This document shows, one piece after another, positions 8,526 to 17,704 of a DNA stretch of 64,000 nucleotides; within the stretch, counting starts at the first letter, position 1; every line of letters starts with the position of its first letter. The notes beneath the pieces are model-generated. The model saw nothing but the letters and a program-made list of their open reading frames with translations, searched no databases and was not told the origin of the DNA. The stretch is from Stackebrandtia nassauensis DSM 44728 (GTDB lineage: Bacteria; Actinomycetota; Actinomycetes; Mycobacteriales; Micromonosporaceae). Made by a program: the position numbers and the translations under genes. The DNA lies in the NCBI RefSeq assembly GCF_000024545.1, contig NC_013947.1:6448001-6512000 (forward strand), in the 5' to 3' direction.

Positions 8526-9538
8526 AACAGCGTCGGCTGCGGGATCTCGACTTCGGGTTCCGGTCGCGGCGGTGGCTGCGGCCGGTGAACCCGTTGCGGG
8601 ATCCCGTACTCGGCGGCCAGGTCGTTCACCATCCCCGAGACGTGGGCCTGGTATTCCTTGTCCGCGTATGAACCCCCCGAGTACAGCAGCTGGTAGTCGG
8701 CCACCAGGCCCGGATACTCCCGCCACAGCCACTTCAGGAACCACTCCCGGGCCCCGGACCGCAGGTGCAGGACGATCGGGGTCACCGCGGTGGCGCCCGC
8801 GTCGGCACACGCGGACACCATGGTGCGCAACTGTTCCGGCGAGTCGGTCAGGAACGGCAGGATCGGCGCCAGCAGCACCGAGCACTCGATCCCGGCGGCG
8901 TTGAGCTTCTCGCACACCGCCAACCGCGCCCCCGGCCGCGGCGTCCCCGGCTCGATACTGCGCCACAGCGGAAGATTGTTCATACTCACCGACACGGCGG
9001 TGCTGACCTGGGTCACCGAAGCGGCCTGCCGCAACAGCTCCAGGTCACGCAGGATCAGGGTTCCCTTGGTGAGGATGGAGAACGGGTTGGCCGCGTCCCG
9101 CAGCGCCTCGATGATCGCGGGCATCAGCCGGTACCGGCCCTCGGCCCGCTGATAGCAGTCCACATTGGTACCCATGGCGATGGCCTCGCCGCGCCACGAC
9201 GGTTTGGCCAGCTCCCGGCGCAGCAACCGGCCGGCGTTGGCCTTGACGATGACCTTCGAGTCGAAATCGGCCCCGGTGCCGAGGTTCAGGTACTCGTGCG
9301 TCTTGCGGGCGAAGCAGTAGGTGCAGGCATGACTGCAACCTCGGTACGGGTTCACGGTGTAGCGGAACGGAACCCGGGATTCGGCGGGGACCCGGTTGAT
9401 GATGGATTTGGCGTGGATGACGTAGAAGGTCAGCCCGGCGAACTCCGGGGAGTCGACGGTGTCGGCGATCGCGTCGGCGCCGAAGAGGGCGGCGGGCGCC
9501 TCGGGGCCGTCGACGAGCTGAAGCCGCTGCCATCGCAT
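8522..9538 (-). CDS. Rv2578c-family radical SAM protein
   Basis: A 338-residue radical S-adenosylmethionine protein. The iron-sulfur cluster motif CX3CX2C is Cys68, Cys72 and Cys75 (RGCSHACTYCFARKTHEYL), a spacing and context typical of the actinobacterial Rv2578c group related to spore photoproduct lyase. The reaction is unknown. The ATG at 9538 is chosen because the -10 hexamer TATAGT (9550-9545) ends six bases upstream, giving a leaderless start; the longer frame to 9634 would run through that promoter. It lies convergent to L,D-transpeptidase 2 and divergent from copy 3. A functional link to the cell-wall genes is possible but not shown. Confidence 0.85.
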   Translation of the reverse strand: MRWQRLQLVDGPEAPAALFGADAIADTVDSPEFAGLTFYVIHAKSIINRVPAESRVPFRYTVNPYRGCSHACTYCFARKTHEYLNLGTGADFDSKVIVKANAGRLLRRELAKPSWRGEAIAMGTNVDCYQRAEGRYRLMPAIIEALRDAANPFSILTKGTLILRDLELLRQAASVTQVSTAVSVSMNNLPLWRSIEPGTPRPGARLAVCEKLNAAGIECSVLLAPILPFLTDSPEQLRTMVSACADAGATAVTPIVLHLRSGAREWFLKWLWREYPGLVADYQLLYSGGSYADKEYQAHVSGMVNDLAAEYGIPQRVHRPQPPPRPEPEVEIPQPTLF

Positions 9539-9666
9539 CCCATGACTATAGAACGTCTGTACGTCGGTGGGGGTGTCCGTCTGCGCCAGCCCTGGGGCGG
9601 GTGTTGTTGAAGTGAATAAGGCACAATTACACATAAATGAATACCGACCTTGAAAGGGGAGGTTCT

Positions 9667-10461
9667 ATGCGCATACGCCGCGCATTTGTCACCATTGTCG
9701 CGGTATCGGTGGCGTTGACCGCTATGACGAGCGGGGCCTACGCGTCCTCGCCTGACAAGGGCACGGAAACCGAGCAGGTCACCACGACCGAGAAGGCGAC
9801 GGTTTCGCCGCCGTCCTTCGAACAGGCGATGAACGAACGCGCCAAACCCAACCCGAACCATAATTGCGGTGAGACCGGCCCGAAGCAGAAGCAGGTGGAG
9901 ACCCTGCTGGCTTCGCTGGGCGGTTACGGAACCGTCTATGTCGACGGCAAACAGTCCGTTGAGGACTGCGCCGCCATCAAGAAGTTCCAGAAGCGGATGG
10001 GTATCAAGCCCGTCGCGGGCTACGCCGGTCCGGTGACCTACGGCGTCGCCAAGCGGATCGCGGACTCGAGTCTCAGCAAGTGCAAGCACTCGACGAAGCG
10101 TGAGACCGTCTGCATCGACCTGACCCACCAAACCCTGTGGATACTCAACAAGAGTGGCAAGCGAATCCTCGGGCCGACCGTGGTGCGCACCGGGATGAAG
10201 GGCTACGCCACCACCCCGGGCACTCACAAGATCAACGTCCGTGAGTACAAGCACTGGTCCAAGCCCTACAAGGTGTGGCTGTACTACTGGCAGCACTTCC
10301 ACGACGGTGAGGGTCTGCACGAGACCACCACCTACATCCACGACGCCTCGATCGGCTCGCACGGCTGCGCGAACCTGCTGCCGTCCGACGCCAAGAAGGC
10401 GTACGACCTGCTGAGCTACAACGATTACATCAAGGTGTTCGGCAAGCGTCCTGGAACCTGA
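9667..10461 (+). CDS. secreted L,D-transpeptidase (YkuD), copy 3 of 3
   Basis: A 264-residue paralogue with a signal peptide at 1-25 (IVAVSVALTAMTSGAYA-SS). The NHNCGETGPKQ module and a YkuD domain follow, with the catalytic motif HDASIGSHGCAN and nucleophile Cys234. AAAGGGGAGG (9653-9662) precedes the ATG at 9667, exactly as in copy 2; the in-frame ATG at 9637 lies before that site. Its basic surface (many Lys in the catalytic domain) differs from the acidic copy 2, so the copies may work in different wall regions or conditions. A terminator follows. Confidence 0.87.
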   Translation: MRIRRAFVTIVAVSVALTAMTSGAYASSPDKGTETEQVTTTEKATVSPPSFEQAMNERAKPNPNHNCGETGPKQKQVETLLASLGGYGTVYVDGKQSVEDCAAIKKFQKRMGIKPVAGYAGPVTYGVAKRIADSSLSKCKHSTKRETVCIDLTHQTLWILNKSGKRILGPTVVRTGMKGYATTPGTHKINVREYKHWSKPYKVWLYYWQHFHDGEGLHETTTYIHDASIGSHGCANLLPSDAKKAYDLLSYNDYIKVFGKRPGT

Positions 10462-10487
10462 TTCGCACCACCGATACGGCACAACAG

Positions 10488-10518
10488 ACCCCCGAGGCCC
10501 CTGCGGCTGTCGGGGGTT
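10488..10518. terminator. terminator between convergent genes
   Basis: The arm ACCCCCGA (10488-10495) pairs perfectly with 10510-10517 around a GC-rich loop, followed by TTCGTTGTG. It can end the third L,D-transpeptidase transcript and the convergent aldolase operon. Confidence 0.55.
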
Positions 10519-10543
10519 CGTTGTGTTCGCGGATCGGTCGAGG

Positions 10544-11455
10544 TCACAGCAGTCCGGCCTCGGCCAGGATCTCGGCGATGCGGGTGGTCTCGGCGTCGGT
10601 CAGCGGGGACAGCGGCGGGTTGGTGGCGGGGTTCTTGATGATGTTTCGCAGTGCCAGCGCGGCCTTGAAGCCGCCGAGGGCACCGGCGGTGAAGCCGACG
10701 CGGGAGCGGTCGGCGACCGAGATGATCCGGAACAGGTCGAGCAGTCGTTCCTGTTCGGCGCGGGCGACTTGGCGGTCGCCCGCGCGGGCGGCGCGGTAGA
10801 GGCGGACGTAACCGTGCGGGTCGATGTTGCCCAGGCCGGGCACCAAACCCTTGGCGCCCAGGTCAAGGGAGACGTCGGCCAGCAGTTCCGAGCCGGTCAG
10901 CGCCGGGAAGTCCGGGAGTCGTCGGGTGATCTCGCGGAAGGTCACCAGGTCGCCGCTGGAGTCCTTCAGGGCCGCGATGGTGTTGGATTCGGCCAGTTCG
11001 CAGACCACGTCGGGGGTGATGCGGGACTGGGCGTTGCTGACGATGTCGTAGGCGATGACCGGGATGTCGACGGCGGCGGCGACGCGGCGGAAGTGCTCGG
11101 CGATCTCGGTGTCGTTGGGTTTGACGTAGAACGGCGTGGTCACTACGACGGCGTCGGCTCCGGCGATGACGGCTTGGCGGGCCAGGTCGATGACCCGCGC
11201 GGTGCCGGTGTCGATGGCTCCGGCCAGCAGTGGGACCGCGCCGTCGACGGCGTCGCGGGCGATGTCGAGGACCTCGCGTTGCCGTCGGGCGTCCAGCAGG
11301 GCGACCTCGCCGGTCGAGCCGCCGAGGAACACCCCGTCGACCCCGGCGTCCAGTTGGAAGGCGATCAGGCTTTCCAGTGAGGCGCGGTCGATCTCGCCGT
11401 CGGCGTCGAGCGGGGTGGCCAGCGGCGGAATCACGCCCTGGAGATCAAAGTCCAC
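10544..11455 (-). CDS. DapA/NanA-family class I aldolase
   Basis: A 303-residue TIM-barrel enzyme of the dihydrodipicolinate synthase / N-acetylneuraminate lyase superfamily. GGSTGE (45-50) binds the carboxylate of pyruvate-type substrates, Tyr136 (VIAYDI) and the Schiff-base Lys164 (AALKDSSGD) are present. The usual Asn after the tyrosine is Asp here and no proline follows, so the substrate may differ from classical members. It overlaps by 11 bases the upstream NanT-like transporter gene, so the two are translated from one mRNA. Likely function: cleavage of the sugar acid the transporter imports; sialate, keto-deoxy-gluconate or a related acid are all possible. Confidence 0.8.
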   Translation of the reverse strand: MDFDLQGVIPPLATPLDADGEIDRASLESLIAFQLDAGVDGVFLGGSTGEVALLDARRQREVLDIARDAVDGAVPLLAGAIDTGTARVIDLARQAVIAGADAVVVTTPFYVKPNDTEIAEHFRRVAAAVDIPVIAYDIVSNAQSRITPDVVCELAESNTIAALKDSSGDLVTFREITRRLPDFPALTGSELLADVSLDLGAKGLVPGLGNIDPHGYVRLYRAARAGDRQVARAEQERLLDLFRIISVADRSRVGFTAGALGGFKAALALRNIIKNPATNPPLSPLTDAETTRIAEILAEAGLL

Positions 11456-12893
11456 TGGTGAGTGTCCCTTCTGGTTTGGCGAAGGCGGGTGCCTCGGAGT
11501 CGGTTTTGAGTGCCCGGCCGATGCGGGCGGGGATGTCGAAGCCGATGATGAGCGCGACCAGGACGGTGAGGGAACCGGCCAGGATCATCAGGGCGTGGCC
11601 GAGGCTGTCCATCTCGGCGGCGATCGCGGCTCCGGCGAGCGGGGCCAGCGCGCCGCCGAGCGCGCCGACGTTGTAGCTGAAGCCCAGTCCGGCCGCGCGC
11701 AGCCTCGTCGGGAAGTGGTCGCCGATGTACTTGGGCAGCAGTCCGGAGATGCCCTGGCTGGTGGCCTGCATGACGAACAGCAGTATCCACAGTAGGACGA
11801 TGTTCCCGGCGGGGAGGATGAACACCGGGACCACGAACAGCAGTGAGATGAACAGGCCGCCGACGTAGGTGACGCGGGTGCCGAGTCTGTCGGCGACCAC
11901 GCCCGCGAGGCAGCAACCCGCGGCGTAGCCGAGTCCGGCCCAGGTCAGGGCGGTGGACACCTGTCCGGCGGTGTAGTGCAGTTCCGTCTTCAGGTAGGTG
12001 GGCAGCAGCGACTGGATCGGCCAGGAGTACAGGAAGGCCGAGAACACCGTCACCATGATCGCCAGCATCACCGGCCACAGTCGTCCGGCGACCTGGACGG
12101 TGAAGGCGACGAACCCGGCCACCGTCACCGCGATCAGTAGCCAGCCGAAGCCGCCGGTGTTCTCGCTGAACAGCAGGACCAGCGCGGCGGCCAGCACCGT
12201 GGCGAGCAGCGCGTTGGGCAGTCGTCGGCGGGGTGTGAACAGCACCGAGGAGGTGGCGACGTCCTTGTCGGCGCGGTCGCCGACCTCGGCCTGCCATTCG
12301 GCGGCCTCGGGCAGCGCGCGCCGCAGGTACAGGGTCAGCGCGATGGGCAGCAGGCCGGCGAAGAACAGCCAGCGCCAGCCGCCGAGCGGGACGATGACCT
12401 GGTAGGCGAGGGCGGCCACGACGGTGCCGATCGGGTAGGCCGACAGCAGGAAACCGGTGGCGCGGTTGCGCATCGACTTGGGCCAGGACTCCATGACGTA
12501 GGTGGCGCTGGAACCGTACTCCCCGGCCATGCCCAGTCCGACGATGGCGCGGAAGACGAACAGCGACCAGTAGCCCCAGGCCAGACCGCACAGCAGGCTG
12601 CCGACCGAGAAGGCGAGGATCGAGATGATCATCGCGGGTTTGCGTCCGAAGCGGTCGCCGATCGAGCCCAGCAGCAGGCCGCCGAGCCAGCGGGACACGA
12701 ACGCGGCCGAGACCAGGGTGGCGGCGGCGGTGAGGCCGAGGTCGAACTCGTCGGCGATCTCGGTGAGCACCAGGGTGATCAGGATGAAGTCGAAACCGTC
12801 GAGCAGGTAGCCGAGCCAGGCGGCGAAGAACGCCTTGCGCTGCGGAGCGGACAGCTGCCGGAACGATCCCGCTATGCCGGTGGGCGATGCCAT
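11445..12893 (-). CDS. NanT-like major facilitator sugar-acid transporter
   Basis: A 482-residue inner-membrane proton symporter with 12-14 predicted helices. The N-terminal block AAWLGYLLDGFDF and the blocks GMAGEYGSSATYVMESWPK, FLYSWPIQSLLPTYLKT and AGLGFSYNVGALGGALAP strongly resemble the sialic acid transporter NanT as remembered. GDRFGRKPA is the MFS signature loop. GGAGG precedes the ATG. It is first in an operon with a NanA-family aldolase and diverges from a second such enzyme and a GntR regulator across a palindromic operator. NanT-like transporters also carry other carboxylated sugars, and nanE/nanK are absent nearby, so sialic acid is a hypothesis. Confidence 0.82.
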   Translation of the reverse strand: MASPTGIAGSFRQLSAPQRKAFFAAWLGYLLDGFDFILITLVLTEIADEFDLGLTAAATLVSAAFVSRWLGGLLLGSIGDRFGRKPAMIISILAFSVGSLLCGLAWGYWSLFVFRAIVGLGMAGEYGSSATYVMESWPKSMRNRATGFLLSAYPIGTVVAALAYQVIVPLGGWRWLFFAGLLPIALTLYLRRALPEAAEWQAEVGDRADKDVATSSVLFTPRRRLPNALLATVLAAALVLLFSENTGGFGWLLIAVTVAGFVAFTVQVAGRLWPVMLAIMVTVFSAFLYSWPIQSLLPTYLKTELHYTAGQVSTALTWAGLGYAAGCCLAGVVADRLGTRVTYVGGLFISLLFVVPVFILPAGNIVLLWILLFVMQATSQGISGLLPKYIGDHFPTRLRAAGLGFSYNVGALGGALAPLAGAAIAAEMDSLGHALMILAGSLTVLVALIIGFDIPARIGRALKTDSEAPAFAKPEGTLTSGL

Positions 12894-12915
12894 GGCGTGG
12901 ACCTCCAGGAACGTT

Positions 12916-12937
12916 AGACATAGGATGTCCTATGTCT
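12916..12937. promoter_or_regulatory. 22-bp perfect palindrome, probable GntR operator
   Basis: The arm AGACATAGGA (12916-12925), a TG spacer and the exact complement TCCTATGTCT (12928-12937) sit in the 73-base divergent space. On the plus strand the palindrome contains TAGGAT (12921-12926), placed 17 bases after TGGACC (12898-12903), so a bound dimer would cover the -10 of the plus-strand genes. It also overlaps a possible minus-strand -10. The adjacent FCD-type GntR protein is the obvious candidate ligand. Confidence 0.7.
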
Positions 12938-12966
12938 TGAGGTAACGTAACCCCGATCGGAGCACA

Positions 12967-13920
12967 ATGCAAGCGTTCACAGCATCGGACCTGTACGGAG
13001 TCTGGGCCACCGCGCTGCTGCCGGTGACCGATACCGAGACCATCGACTTCGAGCGGCTGGAATCCGCCCTCGACGTGCTGCTGGACTCCGGCGTCCACGG
13101 GCTCTACACCAACGGCAGCGCCGGGGAGTTCCACACGCTCACCGAGATGGAGTACGACCGGCTGCACGAACTGTTCGCCGCCCGGTGCCGGGACGCGGGC
13201 ATGCCGTTCCAGTTGGGCGCCAGCCATCCCAGCGGGCAGCTGTCGCTGGCGCGGATCCGCAGGGCCACGACGTTTCGGCCGGGCGCGATCCAGGTGATCC
13301 TGCCCGACTGGCTGCCGTTGCGGCCCGACGAGGTGATCGCGGCGGTGGCGCGGATGGCGGACGCGGCCGACGGGGTGCCGCTGGTGCTGTACAACCCGCC
13401 GTGCGCCAAGACCCGGCTCGACCCGGAGCTGTTCGGCCGGCTGGCCGAGGCGGTGCCGACGCTGATCGGCGTCAAGGTGCCCGGCGGCGACGCGGCGTGG
13501 TTCGCCCGGATGCGCGACGGCGCGGCGCGGCGGCTGGCGATCTTCGTCGCGGGCCACACGCTGGCCGCGAAGCTGCCGCTGGGAGCGTCCGGTTCATACT
13601 CCAATGTGGCCTGCCTGAGCCCGGCCGGGGCGGTGCGCTGGTACCAGCGGATGCTCGCCGACCCGCAGTCGGCGCTGGACACCCAGAAGCGACTGCTGAC
13701 CTTCTTCGACGAGCACATCGCGCCGCTGGGCGCCCGGGGTTACAGCGACCCGGCGCTGGACAAGACGCTGGCCGCGATCGGCGACTGGGCGCCGATCGGC
13801 ACCCGGGTGCGGTGGCCGTACGCCTCGGTACCGGCCGAACTGGTCCCGGGCCTGCGGGACGCGGCCCACCGCGCGGTGCCGGAACTGTTCAGCGGCGCGA
13901 CGATCGCGAGCGGAGCCTAA
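12967..13920 (+). CDS. second DapA/NanA-family class I aldolase or dehydratase
   Basis: A 317-residue member of the same superfamily as the divergent aldolase but clearly a different subgroup. The carboxylate loop is TNGSAGEF (48-55), the catalytic tyrosine is Tyr142 in VLYNPP, and the Schiff-base lysine is Lys170 in IGVKVPGGD. A C-terminal extension ends SGATIASGA. CGGAG precedes the ATG. It is followed by the GntR gene almost without a gap, so the two form an operon. Having two members around one operator suggests sequential steps, such as dehydration and then aldol cleavage of a sugar acid. Confidence 0.8.
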   Translation: MQAFTASDLYGVWATALLPVTDTETIDFERLESALDVLLDSGVHGLYTNGSAGEFHTLTEMEYDRLHELFAARCRDAGMPFQLGASHPSGQLSLARIRRATTFRPGAIQVILPDWLPLRPDEVIAAVARMADAADGVPLVLYNPPCAKTRLDPELFGRLAEAVPTLIGVKVPGGDAAWFARMRDGAARRLAIFVAGHTLAAKLPLGASGSYSNVACLSPAGAVRWYQRMLADPQSALDTQKRLLTFFDEHIAPLGARGYSDPALDKTLAAIGDWAPIGTRVRWPYASVPAELVPGLRDAAHRAVPELFSGATIASGA

Positions 13921-13922
13921 TA

Positions 13923-14630
13923 TTGGGAACCGTGGACTCCACTTTGACCGGCGCACGCGCCAACCAGCGGGCCCTGCAGGAATCGATCAAGCGGCTGATC
14001 GTCGAACGCGGCCTGACGGCGGGCTCCCCGATGCCGCCCGAGCGCGAGCTCATCGAGGAGCTCGCGGTCAGCAGGCACCCGCTGCGCGAGGCCATGAAGG
14101 CGCTGGAAGCGCTGGGGATCGTGGACATCCGGCACGGGCACGGCACCTACGTGGGCTCGGTATCGCTGTCGGGGTTTGAGGCGGGACTGACATTCCACAG
14201 TGCCCTGTCGGCGCGCGGCGACCTGGGGGCGATCCGCGATCTGCTGGAGGTGCGGCAGGTGCTGGAGACCGGCCTGGCGCCGCGGGTGCTGGCCGCCTAC
14301 GACGACATCGACGTCGCCGGGCTCACCGAGGCCGTCGAGACGATGGAGGCCGCCGCCGCGAACGACCGCTACGAGCCCGACGCGGACTGGCGGTTCCACG
14401 AGACGATCTACAAGCCGCTCGGCAACAAGCTCGTGCTCGACCTGCTCCAGGTGTTCTGGCGGGTGTTCCGCTCGCTGGACGCGCAGCTGCCCAGCGACGA
14501 GTACACCCCGGCGGTCAACGCGAGCTGGCACCGGGCCATCCTCGACGCCCTGATCCGCCGCGACGAACCCGGCCTGATCGCGGCGATCGACGACCACTTC
14601 CGGGGAATCCGCGCCCGCGTGTCCGGCTAG
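13923..14630 (+). CDS. GntR-family (FCD/FadR subfamily) transcriptional regulator
   Basis: A 235-residue repressor-type protein. The winged helix-turn-helix covers about residues 15-80 (MPPERELIEELAVSRHPLREAMKALEALGIVDIRHGHGTYV), and the helical FCD effector domain contains the acid/histidine set seen in FHETIYKPLGNKL and ASWHRAILDAL. FCD regulators often bind sugar acids, which fits the neighbours. Start choice is uncertain: TTG 13923 has GGAG about eight bases upstream; GTG 13932 is an alternative with poor ribosome-site spacing. The stop codon lies within the left arm of the structured repeat that follows. Confidence 0.82.
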   Translation: MGTVDSTLTGARANQRALQESIKRLIVERGLTAGSPMPPERELIEELAVSRHPLREAMKALEALGIVDIRHGHGTYVGSVSLSGFEAGLTFHSALSARGDLGAIRDLLEVRQVLETGLAPRVLAAYDDIDVAGLTEAVETMEAAAANDRYEPDADWRFHETIYKPLGNKLVLDLLQVFWRVFRSLDAQLPSDEYTPAVNASWHRAILDALIRRDEPGLIAAIDDHFRGIRARVSG

Positions 14631-14822
14631 GGCCTGTGTGGGGGTTCGCTTCCGTCGCGAGCGGCCTCCAGGTGGCGATGCCCTGCGAAGCGGCATCGTT
14701 CGAGTTTCTCTGGCAAGGCGGAGGTGCGGCGGCATCCCGGTGTTGGATGTCGCCGTGCCGACAACGCCGCCAGGCGCCGCCTGGTGGGCGCGCAGCAGTA
14801 ATGGAACTCCCACACAGGCCCT
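14629..14822. repeat. structured repeat element, long copy, inside a 19-bp palindrome
   Basis: The outer arms AGGGCCTGTGTGGGGGTTC (14629-14647) and its complement with one wobble (14804-14822) enclose a hairpin-rich core. The core begins TTCCGTCGCGAGCGGCCT (14650) and ends GCCTGGTGGGCGCGCAGCAG (to 14798). Internal hairpins include GATGCC/GGCATC (14678-14698). A second copy at 30299-30389 has the same core ends but different outer arms. The left arm overlaps the gntR stop codon. No transposase or protein of its own is visible; it may be a small non-autonomous mobile element or a structured RNA or terminator. Confidence 0.65.
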
Positions 14823-14913
14823 GGGTCCGTCCCGGACGACTCGCCGCCGCTTTCGCACGGTACCGGCCCGCCGGGTCACGTACTGTGACGATAGCCGTGA
14901 CGAGGGGGACGTT

Positions 14914-15870
<957 letters not shown>

Positions 15871-15910
15871 CCACCGTCCGTCCCACCGCAATCGACAGGG
15901 AGACGCCGCG

Positions 15911-17704
15911 ATGACCGCCATTCGTCTGGCCTTTTTGGAGCTTCGCCGGTTCCGCGGACACCCGATCCGCTACGCCGCACTGGCCGTCGTCGTCCTGATG
16001 CCGCTGCTGTACGCCGGTCTGTACCTGTGGTCCGCCTGGGATCCCTACGGCAGCCTCGACAGGGTGCCCGTCGCCGTCGTCAACGAGGACGAGGGCGCCG
16101 AGATGGACGGCAAGAAGCTGCACGCCGGGAACGAACTCGTCAAGCAGCTCAAGGAAACCCCGTACTTGGACTGGAACTTCGTCTCCGCCGACGAGGCCGA
16201 GCGCGGCATGAGCGAGGGCGACTACTACTTCACCATCGCCGTCCCGGAGGACTTCTCCAAGAACCTGTCCACACTGTCCGGGCTGGATCCGGAGCGGGCG
16301 CACGTGCTCGTGGAACTCGACGACGCCAACGGTTACATCGTCGGCATCATGGCCAAGACCGTCGAGGCCGAACTCCAGAACCAGATCAACACCGCCGTCT
16401 ACGTCACCTTCGCCAAGACCATGTTCGGCAACCTCACCGAACTCGACGAGGGCATCAAGAAGGCCGCCGACGGGGCCGACAAGATCGCCGACGGCGCCTA
16501 CACCGCCGACGAGGGCGCCCAGGAGCTGGCCACGGGTCTCGGCAAACTCGAAACCGGCTCCGAACAGGTCGCCGACGGCGTCGGCACCGTCAACGACGCC
16601 GTGCAGGGCAACAAGGACACGCTGATCGGTTCCCTCGACACCATCAAGACCGGCGCCCAGATCGGCACCGACATCACCGACGACCTGGCCGGTGTGGACG
16701 AGGCGGAACTGGCCGAGATCTGCCAGGACGGCGGCCCGGTGTGCGACGCGGTGACCCAGGCCGTCCAGAAGGCCAAACAGGACCAGTCCAAAGTCGACTC
16801 GCTCAACGACGTCGTCCAGAACCTGTCCGGCGACAAGATCTCCCAGGACGCCCAGCAGATGCAGGACCTCGCCGACGGCGCCGACGAGGTCGCCGACGGC
16901 ATCGCGCAGGCCCAGAAGGGCGCCAACGACCTGGCCGAGGGCACCGCGAAACTGTCCAAGGGCGCCGGTGAACTGTCGGACCAGCTTTCGCTCGCCTCCG
17001 ACAAGATCCCGTCCGCCGACCCGGAACAGAACGCCAAGGCCGCCGACGTCCTGGGCTCCCCGGTGAGCATCAAGGAGGAGAACGCCAACCCGGCCAAGAC
17101 CTACGGCCGCGGTCTGGCCCCGTTCTTCTTCGGCATCGCGCTGTGGGTGTTCGGCCTGGTCGCGTTCCTGGTGCTGCGCACCGTGAACCCCCGCGCCCTG
17201 GCGGGTTCGGTGGGCGCGTTCAGCACCGCGCTGGCGGGCTGGTTCCCGGCGCTGCTGTTGGGGATCCTCGGTTCACTGGCCCTGTACGTCGTCGCCGACG
17301 TCGGCCTGGGCCTCGATCCGATCAACATCGGCGGCACGATCGGCCTGTGTGTGCTGGCCATCGCGGTGTTCTCGGCGATGGCGCACCTGCTGCGACTGGC
17401 GTTCGGGGCGGCTGGTGGCGTCCTGGTCCTGGTGCTGCTCATGGTGCAGCTGACCTCTTCGGGCGGCCTCTATCCACTTCAGACGACGCCGGGGTTCTTC
17501 CAGGTGCTGCACCCGTGTCTGCCGATGAGCTACCTGGTGGACGGTCTGCGGGTGACCATCTCGGGCGGCAACGTCGACCATCTGTGGCGCGACGTGTGGG
17601 TGCTGGCCGCCTTCGGCGTCGGCACCGTCGCACTGTCGACACTGGTCACGATGTGGCAGCGCCGCTGGAGTATCTCGACGCTGCACCCGTCGCTGACCAT
17701 CTAG
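15911..17704 (+). CDS. YhgE/Pip-family ABC-2-type membrane protein
   Basis: A 597-residue membrane protein. One N-terminal helix (about 20-45) precedes a long extracytoplasmic region with YhgE-type Ala/Asp/Gly heptads (IKKAADGADKIADGAYTADEGAQ and further blocks to about residue 370). Five to six C-terminal helices follow (FFFGIALWVFGLVAFLV to the end). The N-terminal VPVAVVNEDEGAEMDGKKLHAG is the family hallmark. In other bacteria relatives act as phage receptors (Pip) or as parts of secretion systems for small WXG-type proteins. GGGAG precedes the ATG. It forms an operon with the upstream ATPase-like gene. Confidence 0.85.
   Translation: MTAIRLAFLELRRFRGHPIRYAALAVVVLMPLLYAGLYLWSAWDPYGSLDRVPVAVVNEDEGAEMDGKKLHAGNELVKQLKETPYLDWNFVSADEAERGMSEGDYYFTIAVPEDFSKNLSTLSGLDPERAHVLVELDDANGYIVGIMAKTVEAELQNQINTAVYVTFAKTMFGNLTELDEGIKKAADGADKIADGAYTADEGAQELATGLGKLETGSEQVADGVGTVNDAVQGNKDTLIGSLDTIKTGAQIGTDITDDLAGVDEAELAEICQDGGPVCDAVTQAVQKAKQDQSKVDSLNDVVQNLSGDKISQDAQQMQDLADGADEVADGIAQAQKGANDLAEGTAKLSKGAGELSDQLSLASDKIPSADPEQNAKAADVLGSPVSIKEENANPAKTYGRGLAPFFFGIALWVFGLVAFLVLRTVNPRALAGSVGAFSTALAGWFPALLLGILGSLALYVVADVGLGLDPINIGGTIGLCVLAIAVFSAMAHLLRLAFGAAGGVLVLVLLMVQLTSSGGLYPLQTTPGFFQVLHPCLPMSYLVDGLRVTISGGNVDHLWRDVWVLAAFGVGTVALSTLVTMWQRRWSISTLHPSLTI

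Noticed and set aside
11431-13557. Long minus-strand frame spanning the transporter and divergent enzyme
   Set aside because: It crosses the divergent promoter region and two real genes and reads as Arg/Pro-rich noise.
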